From Compostibacter hankyongensis (GTDB taxonomy: Bacteria; Bacteroidota; Bacteroidia; Chitinophagales; Chitinophagaceae), in the NCBI RefSeq assembly GCF_039541075.1, contig NZ_BAABFN010000001.1, positions 992,001 through 1,056,000 on the forward strand: a DNA stretch of 64,000 nucleotides, written 5' to 3'. Below, piece after piece: positions 1 through 8,866 of the stretch. The notes under the pieces are model-generated. The model was not told where the DNA came from, made no database searches, and saw only the letters and a program-made list of their open reading frames with translations. The position numbers were made by a program, and so were the translations under genes. The first letter of the stretch is position 1; the number at the start of each line of letters is the position of its first letter.

Positions 1-5
1 TGAAA

Positions 6-1319
6 GTGAACGCTATAAATAACAGGTTGCGTCATGTGCAGTGGCTGCTATGGCTGGGGATTTGTTGGGCGGGGAAAGCACAGGCGCAGACCCCTTCGGT
101 GGATCAGCACCAAAACTATATCCATAACGACACGGCGCTGTATGATTTCTTCGGGAAGCTGCAAAAGACCGACAGCAATGTGGTAAGGATCCTGCATATC
201 GGGGACTCCCACCTGCAGGCCGGCTTTTTCCCCGGCGAAGCCCGGAAAGCACTGCAGCAGACCTTTGGAAACGCCGGACGGGGTTTTGTATTCCCCTACC
301 ACCTGATGAAGACAAACGGTCCCGATGGCTATCGCTGGCACAATACCGGCTACTGGAGAGATGTGAACCTGCTGGGCACCGGCGTCCGCGCCGGGAGCAT
401 CGCCGAGGATATACCGGTAGGGCTGGGAGGGTATACCCTGTACAGCCAGTCGTCCGCCGCCGCTTTGGAATTTACCTTTACCGGTGCGGCTGCTGCCGGG
501 GAAACCATCCGCTCAGCCGTGCTGCTCACGGGCGGAGCCGCCGCCGATACCCTCGATATTCCTTACCGTCATGTGACGCTGCCCCGGGGCGTGGCCGCCC
601 TGCAACCGATACAGACGGACAGCCTGGCGGATTTCCGGTACGACAGCGTTTCTTTCTCCACCCCTTCGCGTTCGTTCGAGATCAGCTGGAAGGGAAAGGG
701 TGCGGCGAAGACACCGCTGGAATTTTACGGCGCGGTCCTGTACAGCGGAGAACCCGGGATACTCTACAATGCCACGGGCGTCAACAGCGCCCGTTTCAAG
801 GAATACAACGAAAGCTGGCTCTTTTTCCGTCAGCTTTCCTATGCGAAGGCGGACCTGATCATCATATCCCTGGGTACCAACGAAGGAATGGGAAGGGTGG
901 ACCTGACGGAGCTGAAAGAGGACATAGACCGGCTGGTCACCCGCATACATACCGCAGCCCCCGGATCCGCCCTGCTGTTTACCCTGCCGGGCGACGTGAT
1001 GCTGAGGCGTTACCGGACCGTCACGCGGAAGACCTCCAAGGGGCCCCGCCGGTACCGCAGCAGCGTGCTGGTACACGATCCTTATATAGCCGCGGTACGG
1101 GATGCGATGACTGCCTACTGCCGGGAACACGGGCTGGCCTACTGGGATATGTACCGGGTGATGGGCGGTGCGGGCAGCTTTTCCCGCTGGCGCAGCCGCG
1201 GGCTGGCCGCCTCCGACGGCGTGCATTATACGGTAAAAGGATATGAGATGCAGGGTGGGCTGATGGCCGCCGCCATCAAAAAGGCCTATGGGCATTTCCT
1301 GCTCCGGCAGGGAAAATGA
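6..1319 (+). CDS. Secreted SGNH/GDSL-family esterase
   Basis: The protein has a signal peptide (hydrophobic residues about 11-25, cleavage near AQAQ) and SGNH hydrolase blocks: GDSH with the nucleophile Ser68, a block III LGTNE with Asn292, and DGVH with Asp404 and His407 as the charge-relay pair. It should act in the periplasm as a carbohydrate esterase or acyl transferase. The next gene is an MBOAT acyltransferase; SGNH/MBOAT neighbours commonly O-acylate exported polysaccharide, so a joint role in decorating an envelope polymer is inferred, with the polymer unknown. The GTG at position 6 gives a good signal peptide, but the frame is open to the window edge, so a start further upstream cannot be excluded. 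Confidence 0.8.
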   Translation: MNAINNRLRHVQWLLWLGICWAGKAQAQTPSVDQHQNYIHNDTALYDFFGKLQKTDSNVVRILHIGDSHLQAGFFPGEARKALQQTFGNAGRGFVFPYHLMKTNGPDGYRWHNTGYWRDVNLLGTGVRAGSIAEDIPVGLGGYTLYSQSSAAALEFTFTGAAAAGETIRSAVLLTGGAAADTLDIPYRHVTLPRGVAALQPIQTDSLADFRYDSVSFSTPSRSFEISWKGKGAAKTPLEFYGAVLYSGEPGILYNATGVNSARFKEYNESWLFFRQLSYAKADLIIISLGTNEGMGRVDLTELKEDIDRLVTRIHTAAPGSALLFTLPGDVMLRRYRTVTRKTSKGPRRYRSSVLVHDPYIAAVRDAMTAYCREHGLAYWDMYRVMGGAGSFSRWRSRGLAASDGVHYTVKGYEMQGGLMAAAIKKAYGHFLLRQGK

Positions 1320-1417
1320 TCCGGATCCGCCTGTCTTACGGACAGATGCTGAAATAAACAGCGTGTTTATTAAATTGCACGTTTTTATCCTTTACGCCGG
1401 GAAGCCCTGACTGTTAT

Positions 1418-2905
1418 ATGAATATCGATCTGCATAAGCTGACCGCAGCCCTGTTGTACAATCCGCAGGACCCGATCCTGTTCAACAGCGGGTTCTTTCT
1501 GTATTTTTTTGCCGCATTGCTGCTTTGCTACCAGTTCGTACACCGTTCTCCACGCGGTCGCGTCTGGTTGTTTACGCTTTTTTCCCTCTACTTTTTTTAT
1601 AAGGCCTGCGGCTATTATGTGGGGCTGGTCATCCTCGCCGCTATTGTGGACTTTAACCTCTCCCGATGGATCTATTATTCGGAAAGCCGGGCGAAAAGAA
1701 ATGCCTTGCTGACCTTCAGCATCGTGGTGAACCTGGGCCTGCTGTTCTATTTTAAATACACCGATTTTTTTATCGGCATATTGAATGACCTGGAGCTGGG
1801 TCATTTCCGGCCCCTGAAGCTGCTCCTGCCGATTGGCATATCCTTTTATACCTTTGAGAACCTCAGCTATACCATTGATGTCTACCGAAGGCATTTCAAA
1901 CCGGTAGACCGTTTTATGGATTACCTGTTTTTCCTTTCTTTTTTTCCGAAGCTGATGATGGGGCCGATCGTACGGGCGGCCGATTTTATCCCGCAGATCG
2001 ACAAACCGTATCATGTCACCTCCGAAGATATCAGCAAGGGGTTGTATCTGATCATTGCAGGTCTGTTCAAAAAAGTGGTGATCTCGGATTACATCTATGT
2101 GAACTTTGTACAGTATGTTTTTGACGACCCGAGCAAGCACGTGGGGCTGGAATGTCTGATGGCGGTATATGGATATGCGATGGTCATCTACTGCGATTTT
2201 TCGGGTTACTCTGATATGGCCATCGGCATCGCGCGCTGGATCGGATTTAAGATACCGCCCAACTTCGACTCGCCCTACCAGAGCAGCTCCATTACGGAGT
2301 TCTGGCGGCGCTGGCATATTTCCCTTTCCAGCTGGCTGAAAGATTATCTCTATATCCCGCTGGGCGGTAACCGAAAGGGAAAGACGCGCCAGTATATCAA
2401 CCTCATGCTCACCATGCTGATCGGCGGATTCTGGCACGGCGCCAACTGGAACTTTATCTTCTGGGGCGGCATGCACGGGCTGGCGCTGGCGGCGGACAAG
2501 AAACGGATGGAATGGGAAAAACGGAGACAGCGGCCTGTAAGTCCCGCCTGGCGGACCGTCAAGAAAATCGGCGGCATACTCTTTACCTTTCACCTCGTTT
2601 GCTTCTGCTGGATATTTTTCAAGGCCTCCTCCTTCTCGGATGCCTGGACCATGCTGCACCAGATCTTTCTGAACTTCGACGGCGGCACCTGGTCCGCTTT
2701 TTATGCGGGCTACAGCACCGTGCTGTGGGTCATGCTACTGGGATATGTGCTGCACTTTATCCCCGCACGGACGGAAGAGCGTGCGGTCCGTGGGCTGCAG
2801 TGGCTTCCCTCCTGGAGCTATGTGTTTATCCTGACCGGGCTGATCTGGGCGATCATCCAGGTAAAGACTGCCCAGCCGGTCATGCCGATCTACCTGCAGT
2901 TTTAA
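1418..2905 (+). CDS. MBOAT family O-acyltransferase (AlgI/DltB-like)
   Basis: This 495-residue polytopic membrane protein carries the MBOAT signatures: PIGISFYTFENLSY near residue 145, FWRRWHISLSSWLKDYLYIP near 290, and GGFWHGANWNF with the probable catalytic His340. Members move an acyl group (often acetyl) across or onto the outer face of the inner membrane for transfer to polysaccharide. Length and topology fit the AlgI subfamily. It lies 98 bases downstream of the SGNH esterase on the same strand, a pairing seen in alginate- and cellulose-acetylation type systems, so the two probably work as one module. The acyl acceptor cannot be told from sequence. Confidence 0.92.
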   Translation: MNIDLHKLTAALLYNPQDPILFNSGFFLYFFAALLLCYQFVHRSPRGRVWLFTLFSLYFFYKACGYYVGLVILAAIVDFNLSRWIYYSESRAKRNALLTFSIVVNLGLLFYFKYTDFFIGILNDLELGHFRPLKLLLPIGISFYTFENLSYTIDVYRRHFKPVDRFMDYLFFLSFFPKLMMGPIVRAADFIPQIDKPYHVTSEDISKGLYLIIAGLFKKVVISDYIYVNFVQYVFDDPSKHVGLECLMAVYGYAMVIYCDFSGYSDMAIGIARWIGFKIPPNFDSPYQSSSITEFWRRWHISLSSWLKDYLYIPLGGNRKGKTRQYINLMLTMLIGGFWHGANWNFIFWGGMHGLALAADKKRMEWEKRRQRPVSPAWRTVKKIGGILFTFHLVCFCWIFFKASSFSDAWTMLHQIFLNFDGGTWSAFYAGYSTVLWVMLLGYVLHFIPARTEERAVRGLQWLPSWSYVFILTGLIWAIIQVKTAQPVMPIYLQF

Positions 2906-3070
2906 CCCAACCCCCTAAAGGGGGCGTAAGAGGCAAAAGGTGAAGGGTGAAAGGTGAAGGGCAAAAGGTAAAAGGTGCTCCCCTGGCCCGCCTTAGGCAG
3001 GGGAATGCAGACGAAGGATAAAAAAACAAACATCTGATATCCTATAAATTCCCCTTCAGGGGTTAGGGGT
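2906..3070. repeat. Intergenic repeat mosaic 1 (palindrome and AAAGGTGAAGGG runs)
   Basis: A CCCCCTAAAGGGGG palindrome sits at 2911-2924, followed by an irregular run of AAAGGTGAAGGG-like words at about 2931-2980 and an imperfect hairpin CCCCTGGCC/GGCAGGGG at 2981-3003. A second palindrome, CCCCTTCAGGGGTTAGGGG at 3051-3070, is an inverted relative of the first, so inverted copies bracket the segment. The same modules recur in other intergenic gaps of this window. No coding potential is seen. Confidence 0.8.
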
Positions 3071-3078
3071 AAACTGTT

Positions 3079-3086
3079 TATCTTTG
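3079..3086 (+). promoter_or_regulatory. Bacteroidota -7 promoter element for aspS
   Basis: TATCTTTG matches the phylum consensus TAnnTTTG and ends 40 bases before the aspS ATG. No clear -33 TTTG lies at the usual distance. Confidence 0.6.
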
Positions 3087-3126
3087 CCGGATTTAACGGT
3101 TGTTTTTCCGATTTTTGACGAATCTC

Positions 3127-4920
3127 ATGTACAGAACACATACTTGCGGAGAATTACGAATGTCGCATTGCGGGAGCGACGTGGTGCTTTCGGGCTGGGT
3201 GCAGACGGTAAGGAAGCTGGGCGGCATCACCTTTGTGGACCTCCGCGACCGGTATGGCATTACCCAGCTGCTTTTCGGAGAGGAGCTCAACAGGGCGCTG
3301 GAAACAAAGCCCCTGGGACGGGAGTTTGTGATCCGGGTGAAAGGTACCGTTACCGAGCGGAGCAACAAAAACGCCCAGATACCCACCGGCGAGATCGAGA
3401 TCGCGGTGGCATCCTACACCATCCTCAACGCCTCGCAGATCCCACCCTTTACGATCCAGGACGATACCGACGGCGGCGACGACCTCCGGATGCGGTACCG
3501 CTATCTGGACCTGCGCCGCAACGTGGTGAAGCAGAACCTGGAGCTGCGCTATAAGGTCAGCCGCGCTGCCCGGAGCTACCTGGACCAGCAGGGCTTTATG
3601 GATATCGAGACCCCCTTCCTGATCCGTTCCACCCCCGAAGGCGCGCGCGACTTCATCGTGCCCTCCCGGATGAATTCCGGTCAGTTTTATGCCCTGCCGC
3701 AGTCGCCCCAGACCTTTAAGCAGCTGCTGATGGTGAGCGGGTATGACCGCTACTACCAGATCGTAAAGTGTTTCCGCGATGAGGACCTCCGGGCCGACCG
3801 GCAGCCGGAGTTTACGCAGATCGATTGTGAGATGAGCTTTGTGGAGCAGGAGGATGTGCTGCAGACCTTTGAGGGGATGATCAGGCATATCTTCAAAACG
3901 GTAAAGGGCATCGATTATACCGGGCCGGTGCAGCGCATGACCTGGGAGGAGGCGATGCGGGATTACGGTAACGACAAGCCCGATATCCGCTTCGGCATGA
4001 AGCTCAATGACCTTGGCGCGGTGACCCGCGGGGCCGGCTTTAAGATATTCGACGAGGCGGAGCTGGTGAGCGGCATCGTAGCGGAAGGATGCGGGGGCTT
4101 TACCCGCAAACAGCTGGACGAGCTGACCGAATGGGTAAAACGCCCCCAGATCGGCATGTCCGGTCTGGTATATGTGAAATGCAATGCCGACGGCACCTTT
4201 AAAAGCAGCGTAGACAAGTTTTTTGACCAGGACGGCCTGAAACGGATCGCTTCGGCCTGCAAGGCAAAGGCCGACGATCTTATCCTGATCCTGTCCGGGC
4301 GGGAGGCCCTGACGCGCAAGGCCATGAGCGAGCTCCGGCTGGAAATGGGAAAGCGGCTGGGACTGCGGGATAAGGCCGTATTCAAATTATTATGGGTGGT
4401 GGATTTCCCCCTCTTCGAATACGTGGAGGCTTCGGAGCTGGCCAGCCATGGCCAGCATGATGTTTCCGGCGGGAAAAGCGGACGCTGGGTAGCCCGCCAC
4501 CATCCCTTTACCGCGCCCAAGCCGGAACAGACGGCCTTGCTGGGCGATCCTTCCCGGTTTGGGGAGATCAAAGCCAATGCCTACGATATGGTGCTCAACG
4601 GCAACGAGATCGGCGGCGGCTCTATCCGGATCTTCCAGCGGGATCTCCAGGAAAAAATGTTTGCTGCCCTTGGTATGGACAGTAAGGAGGCGCAGGAGAA
4701 ATTCGGCTTTCTGCTCGGCGCTTTTGAATACGGCGCGCCGCCGCACGGGGGCATTGCTTTCGGCTTCGACCGCCTCTGCGCTATCCTGGGCGGCAGCGAG
4801 AGCATCCGCGACTTTATCGCCTTCCCCAAGAACAATGCAGGCAGGGACGTCATGCTGGACGCTCCTTCCCCGGTGGATCCCGCCCAGCTGGATGAGCTGG
4901 ATCTTTTGATAAAAAAATAA
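3127..4920 (+). CDS. aspS: Aspartate--tRNA ligase
   Basis: This class II aminoacyl-tRNA synthetase charges tRNA-Asp in the cytoplasm. The N-terminal anticodon-binding OB fold begins RTHTCGELR and contains GWVQTVRKLGG and DLRDRYG. The catalytic core has motif 2 (FRDEDLRADRQPEFTQID), a bacterial GAD insertion in the middle and motif 3 (GIAFGFDRLCAIL) near the C-terminus. At 597 residues it has the full bacterial length. The frame also opens at a TTG at 3100, but the ATG at 3127 gives the standard family N-terminus and follows the promoter element, so I chose it. Confidence 0.98.
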   Translation: MYRTHTCGELRMSHCGSDVVLSGWVQTVRKLGGITFVDLRDRYGITQLLFGEELNRALETKPLGREFVIRVKGTVTERSNKNAQIPTGEIEIAVASYTILNASQIPPFTIQDDTDGGDDLRMRYRYLDLRRNVVKQNLELRYKVSRAARSYLDQQGFMDIETPFLIRSTPEGARDFIVPSRMNSGQFYALPQSPQTFKQLLMVSGYDRYYQIVKCFRDEDLRADRQPEFTQIDCEMSFVEQEDVLQTFEGMIRHIFKTVKGIDYTGPVQRMTWEEAMRDYGNDKPDIRFGMKLNDLGAVTRGAGFKIFDEAELVSGIVAEGCGGFTRKQLDELTEWVKRPQIGMSGLVYVKCNADGTFKSSVDKFFDQDGLKRIASACKAKADDLILILSGREALTRKAMSELRLEMGKRLGLRDKAVFKLLWVVDFPLFEYVEASELASHGQHDVSGGKSGRWVARHHPFTAPKPEQTALLGDPSRFGEIKANAYDMVLNGNEIGGGSIRIFQRDLQEKMFAALGMDSKEAQEKFGFLLGAFEYGAPPHGGIAFGFDRLCAILGGSESIRDFIAFPKNNAGRDVMLDAPSPVDPAQLDELDLLIKK

Positions 4921-4939
4921 AAGACAGAGGAAAAGATTT

Positions 4940-5431
4940 ATGGAAGACAACAGGTCAGGCGGCTTCTGGACATATCGTATACTGGGCATTTTTAATAACT
5001 TTATTGCCGTACTCTTTTTGTTCGGCGTGATGGTAAACTTCGGCATTGCGGGTTTTCAGCCCTCCCTGCTGCTGCCTTTGTTTATCGCTTTTTCCATCCT
5101 GCTGTATACCAACCTTTCTGTCGTTTTTGCCCGGCAGGTGCTCCAGGCCCGCAAATATCTGCGTACCCGTCTGAAGGACTGGATAAGGGTCAATGCCTAT
5201 GTGACCCTGATCTACTCTGTATTCCAGTTTTTGCTGCTGCTGGTGGTGCTGACCGGGAGCAATGTGCTGGAAACCATGGGAGAGCGGCTGGGCATGAGCG
5301 TGGGCACCGTACGGGGCGTTGCCCTTTTCTGTATGGCCAGCTCGGTATTGCTGGGGGTACATGTGGTGCTCTCCTTCCGGTATCTGCGGCGCTACGGCGC
5401 GTATTTCCAGGACCCTCCCGCGGAGCAATAG
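4940..5431 (+). CDS. Small four-helix membrane protein of unknown function
   Basis: The 163-residue protein has four predicted membrane segments at about residues 14-38, 41-63, 88-108 and 127-147, with a basic loop (QARKYLRTRLKD) between the second and third. No catalytic motif or named domain is recognised. It starts 19 bases after aspS on the same strand and may be co-transcribed with it. Confidence 0.75.
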   Translation: MEDNRSGGFWTYRILGIFNNFIAVLFLFGVMVNFGIAGFQPSLLLPLFIAFSILLYTNLSVVFARQVLQARKYLRTRLKDWIRVNAYVTLIYSVFQFLLLLVVLTGSNVLETMGERLGMSVGTVRGVALFCMASSVLLGVHVVLSFRYLRRYGAYFQDPPAEQ

Positions 5432-5503
5432 CGTAATGGGCCGTCCGGCCTTTAAAAAACAAATATTAACGGCTGAAATCTTTTAAAAAAAGGAATTATA
5501 CCT

Positions 5504-5511
5504 TAGCTTTA
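5504..5511 (+). promoter_or_regulatory. Probable -7 promoter element for the cytochrome c gene
   Basis: TAGCTTTA is one base off TAnnTTTG and lies 30 bases before the ATG at 5542, in an AT-rich stretch. Confidence 0.4.
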
Positions 5512-5541
5512 CCCCGCAAAAATCGAAAAACACTTGTTCCT

Positions 5542-6069
5542 ATGAAGACAATTCTGAAAGTGGCGCTCCTGTGTGTAGGAGCAGGGTTGTATGCCTGCGG
5601 AGGCGGAAGCTCTTCCAATACTAATACCGATAGCAGCAGTGCGCCTGTGAGCAACGCGGGCAGCGATGAGAGCAGCACTACCATGAACAACGCGTCCAGC
5701 TCCCTGGACCTGAATGCCAAAAGCGACAGCAAAGGGGTGGGGAAATACACCGACAAGGAAATAAAGCTGGGTCCCCTGGATGCTGCTTTGGCCAAGAAAG
5801 GGAAAGACCTTTTTCAGACCAAATGCGCCATCTGTCATAAGCCCACAGATGAGCGGCTCATTGGCCCGGGTTTGAAAAACATTACCAATATCCGGACGCC
5901 CCAGTGGATACTGAACATGATGTCCGATCCCACGAAGATGACCCAGGAAGATCCGATCGCCAAGGCGCTGCTGGATGAATTTAAGACCCAGATGACCTTC
6001 CAGGGCGTGAACGAGGAAGAGTGCCGGGCTATCCTGGAATTCCTGCGCCAGAATGACGGCGCCAAGTAA
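5542..6069 (+). CDS. Lipoprotein mono-haem cytochrome c
   Basis: A lipoprotein signal peptide ends in LYAC (lipidated Cys19), followed by a Gly/Ser/Asn/Thr-rich flexible linker to about residue 60. The cytochrome fold starts near residue 82 and has one haem site, CAICH (Cys95, Cys98, His99), with a Met-containing segment (SDPTKM or QMTFQG) that could supply the distal ligand. It is probably membrane-anchored on the periplasmic side and carries electrons; the partner is unknown. The haem-handling genes ccmB and ccmC are 12 kb away. A strong terminator follows directly. Confidence 0.9.
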   Translation: MKTILKVALLCVGAGLYACGGGSSSNTNTDSSSAPVSNAGSDESSTTMNNASSSLDLNAKSDSKGVGKYTDKEIKLGPLDAALAKKGKDLFQTKCAICHKPTDERLIGPGLKNITNIRTPQWILNMMSDPTKMTQEDPIAKALLDEFKTQMTFQGVNEEECRAILEFLRQNDGAK

Positions 6070-6091
6070 GAAAGACGTAACCGTTTTATAA

Positions 6092-6127
6092 AAAGGCTGC
6101 CCCTCCCCGGGCGGCCTTTATTTTTTA
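6092..6127 (+). terminator. Rho-independent terminator after the cytochrome c gene
   Basis: The arms AAAGGCTGCCC (6092-6102) and GGGCGGCCTTT (6109-6119) pair over 11 bp with one G-U pair, a six-base loop and a following run of seven T. Confidence 0.9.
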
Positions 6128-6256
6128 GGAGACGTTTGTCATGCCGGGCTCTTTACGGCTTCCGGCCAAGCGCCGGATCAATCGTGGTGCATCCTTTTTC
6201 CGGGTCGTTCCGGACAGCGGGTTTTTTGTACATTCGCGAAAAGCGCGGAGGAGGAT

Positions 6257-7522
6257 ATGTCTGTTACACAAATGCCCCTGGCGGAACGCATGCGTCCGCA
6301 TACCCTGGATGACCTGGCCGGACAGGAGCACCTGACCGGAGCGGGAAGCGTTTTACGAAAAGCCATCGCCCAGGGCCATATCCCTTCCATGATACTTTGG
6401 GGCCCGCCGGGGGTCGGCAAGACTACCATCGCCCATATCATCGCCCAGGCGCTGGAGGTGCCGTTCTACACCCTGAGCGCCATATCCTCCGGAGTAAAGG
6501 AAGTGCGGGAGGTCATCAGCCGTGCCGGGGAAGAAAGCGGCGCCATTCTTTTTATTGACGAAATACACCGTTTTAACAAGGGACAGCAGGATGCCCTGCT
6601 GGGCGCCGTGGAGAAAGGGACCATCACGCTGATCGGGGCCACCACCGAAAATCCTTCCTTTGAGGTAAATGCCGCCTTGCTTTCGCGTTGCCAGGTCTAT
6701 GTATTAAAGCCGCTGGACGAGGAGCAGCTGCTGCGGCTGCTGCACAAAGCGCTGGACGGGGATGAGCGGCTGCGGGAAAAGCAGCTGCAGCTGCAGGAGC
6801 ATGCCGCCCTGCTGAACCTTTCGGGCGGGGATGCGCGGAAACTGCTGAACCTGCTGGAGCTGGTAGCGGAAACGCTGGACAAGGGCGCGGAGATCACCGA
6901 TGAGCAGGTCATGCAGATCGCGCAGCAACGCATAGCCCTGTACGACAAGGGAGGAGAGCAGCATTATGATATCATCTCGGCCTTTATCAAATCCATCCGG
7001 GGCAGCGATCCCAATGGGGCGGTGTACTGGCTGGCGCGTATGATCGAAGGAGGAGAGGATGTAAAATTTATTGCCCGCCGGATGGTGATCCTGGCTTCCG
7101 AAGATATCGGCAATGCCAATCCTACCGCGCTGGTGCTGGCCACCAATACCTTCCAGGCAGTGAACCTCATCGGTTATCCCGAAGCCCGTATCATCCTCTC
7201 GCAGTGCGCCACCTACCTGGCCAGCTCACCCAAGAGCAATGCCAGCTATATGGCCATCGGCCAGGCGCAGTCGCTCGTCGCCCGGCAGGGCGATCTGCCG
7301 GTGCCCCTGCATCTGCGGAATGCGCCTACTAAGCTGATGAAGCAGCAGGGCTATGGCAAAGGATACCAGTACTCACACGACTATGTCCAGAGCTTTTCCC
7401 CGCAGGAGTACCTTCCCGATGCGCTGGCCGGCACGAAGCTCTATGATCCGGGGAAGAACCCGCGGGAAGAGGAGCTGCGAAAGTTCCTACGCAGCCTTTG
7501 GCAAAAGAAGTACGGGTATTGA
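6257..7522 (+). CDS. rarA: Replication-associated recombination protein A (RarA/MgsA AAA+ ATPase)
   Basis: This 421-residue AAA+ ATPase related to clamp-loader subunits acts at stalled replication forks. Walker A is GPPGVGKTT (residues 49-57), Walker B/DEAD-like FIDEIHRF (99-106), sensor 1 GATTENPSF, and the C-terminal tetramerisation part includes DPNGAVYWLARM and RRMVILASEDIGNANP, typical of RarA/MgsA/WRNIP1. The length is normal and the ATG at 6257 gives the expected PLAERMRP opening. It stands alone between a terminator and a convergent lipoprotein gene. Confidence 0.96.
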   Translation: MSVTQMPLAERMRPHTLDDLAGQEHLTGAGSVLRKAIAQGHIPSMILWGPPGVGKTTIAHIIAQALEVPFYTLSAISSGVKEVREVISRAGEESGAILFIDEIHRFNKGQQDALLGAVEKGTITLIGATTENPSFEVNAALLSRCQVYVLKPLDEEQLLRLLHKALDGDERLREKQLQLQEHAALLNLSGGDARKLLNLLELVAETLDKGAEITDEQVMQIAQQRIALYDKGGEQHYDIISAFIKSIRGSDPNGAVYWLARMIEGGEDVKFIARRMVILASEDIGNANPTALVLATNTFQAVNLIGYPEARIILSQCATYLASSPKSNASYMAIGQAQSLVARQGDLPVPLHLRNAPTKLMKQQGYGKGYQYSHDYVQSFSPQEYLPDALAGTKLYDPGKNPREEELRKFLRSLWQKKYGY

Positions 7523-7551
7523 AAAATAGGAACGTTCTGAACAGGGGCGCC

Positions 7552-8187
7552 TTATTGCCCATCCTGCACAGGAAGAGAATCGAGCACAGGAGTGGAGGCC
7601 AGGCGTTCCATATCTTTTCCACGAACCCTTACGATTTCAGTCCGCACGTTTTTTGCTTTTTGACCGTTCCGATATACGATACCGGAGGTGGGAGTGCGAT
7701 AGATATCGTACCGGGCAACAATGCCATTGAATCCCGGAATAGTATCCTGATCAAAGTTTTTCAGCAGGAAGTCGATATTGTCCCAGACGTCATAGTTCTG
7801 TCCTATGAATTCTACCATTCCGCCGTCTATAATGTGGTGATTGGAGACGGGGAATACAAAAAAGCGGCCGAAGCCCCTGTTGATGTACCGCATCGGTGGG
7901 GCGGAGGATGCTACCACCAGCATAACGACGCCGCGGGATGTCCGGATCATCCGGGATTTTTCCCATTCCGGCGGGAACTCCCGCTTGACCTGTTCCGGTG
8001 GAAATATCTGTGAAGCAGAGGGATGGTTAAGATGATCCGAACACCATTTTTTTGCCGATGCTATCAGCGCCCCTGGTGCTTCCGTTGTTTCATTGGCTGT
8101 CAGATCGCTAATTTCCTTGCTGCAGGAGACGGCCAGTAGAAGCAGCGCCAGACAAGCGGCTGCCAGAAGGTGGAGAGATTTTCTCAT
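7552..8187 (-). CDS. Putative lipoprotein of unknown function
   Basis: The 211-residue protein has a signal peptide ending LLAVSC, a lipobox with probable lipidated Cys22. The mature part has no domain I recognise; it contains a central beta-rich stretch (about residues 100-170) and no obvious catalytic motif. It converges with rarA. Its base composition is slightly more AT-rich than rarA, and the next gene upstream is also AT-rich, so the pair may be accessory. Confidence 0.7.
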   Translation of the reverse strand: MRKSLHLLAAACLALLLLAVSCSKEISDLTANETTEAPGALIASAKKWCSDHLNHPSASQIFPPEQVKREFPPEWEKSRMIRTSRGVVMLVVASSAPPMRYINRGFGRFFVFPVSNHHIIDGGMVEFIGQNYDVWDNIDFLLKNFDQDTIPGFNGIVARYDIYRTPTSGIVYRNGQKAKNVRTEIVRVRGKDMERLASTPVLDSLPVQDGQ

Positions 8188-8311
8188 ACGAATAGCATGA
8201 TAATAATGACGAATATAAATATTTTTTCTTGACAGGATTGGTTTTTTATATGGAAATAATATCTCGTTGGAATCTTAGATGAAAATCTGACTGTTTTATA
8301 GACGCAGCATC

Positions 8312-8863
8312 GTGAAAACAAAAAATGCAAGCCTTGCGATGGCTACCTTATTTTGTATGATGAGCAATAGTCTTTTAGGTCAGGCTATTCAAAAGCCTGG
8401 ACAATATAAGGTGGGCCGGCATATTATTTCCGTGGAGGAAAGCAGCACTTATCATTCATTATGGATTACGGAAGACGGCAACATTATTTCTGATATGCTG
8501 AAGAATCCCAGAAGCCTGATACGGTTTGAAGGTATGAAATTCTCCGGCCGGGAAACTATCAATAGTACATTCGTGCGCGTATTGGGAATTAGCCGGATAA
8601 AGGAATTAATATACGATCCTAAGCAGGTAGATATTCTTGTTATCCTTTATGCAGTCGCCAGTCAGGGAAACGGAAAAGTAGTGGGAGTACAATTTATGAT
8701 TCCTTCCAGACAGAAAATCCGGCTTACCTCCAAAGAACTCGTTGATCTTACGATCTTTATGAAAAGGCATATTACGCTTTCGCTTCCTCCTAATGTAACC
8801 GCAGGTTCCAGGATTGCGCCCTTTTCCCAAACGGTAAAATTCAGCAGATTGCTGAATGAATAA
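8312..8863 (+). CDS. Secreted hypothetical protein, AT-rich
   Basis: The 183-residue product starts with a probable signal peptide (KTKNASLAMATLFCMMSNSL, cleavage near LLGQA). The GTG at 8312 supplies the basic n-region; an ATG at 8339 is the alternative. No known domain is recognised; the middle resembles a small mixed beta/alpha fold. It is divergent from the upstream lipoprotein and ends 3 bases before the convergent ABC ATPase gene. Clearly lower GC than its neighbours suggests transfer or relaxed composition. Confidence 0.6.
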   Translation: MKTKNASLAMATLFCMMSNSLLGQAIQKPGQYKVGRHIISVEESSTYHSLWITEDGNIISDMLKNPRSLIRFEGMKFSGRETINSTFVRVLGISRIKELIYDPKQVDILVILYAVASQGNGKVVGVQFMIPSRQKIRLTSKELVDLTIFMKRHITLSLPPNVTAGSRIAPFSQTVKFSRLLNE

Positions 8864-8866
8864 AAA

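Noticed and set aside
1..3. TGA at the window edge as the stop of an upstream gene
   Set aside because: With no upstream sequence it cannot be distinguished from chance.
1385..2659. A 424-codon open frame antisense to the MBOAT gene
   Set aside because: The + strand frame contains all MBOAT motifs; the reverse frame has none.
2931..2980. CRISPR-like or tandem repeat array
   Set aside because: The AAAGGTGAAGGG words are irregular, vary in length and have no spacers; no cas genes are present.
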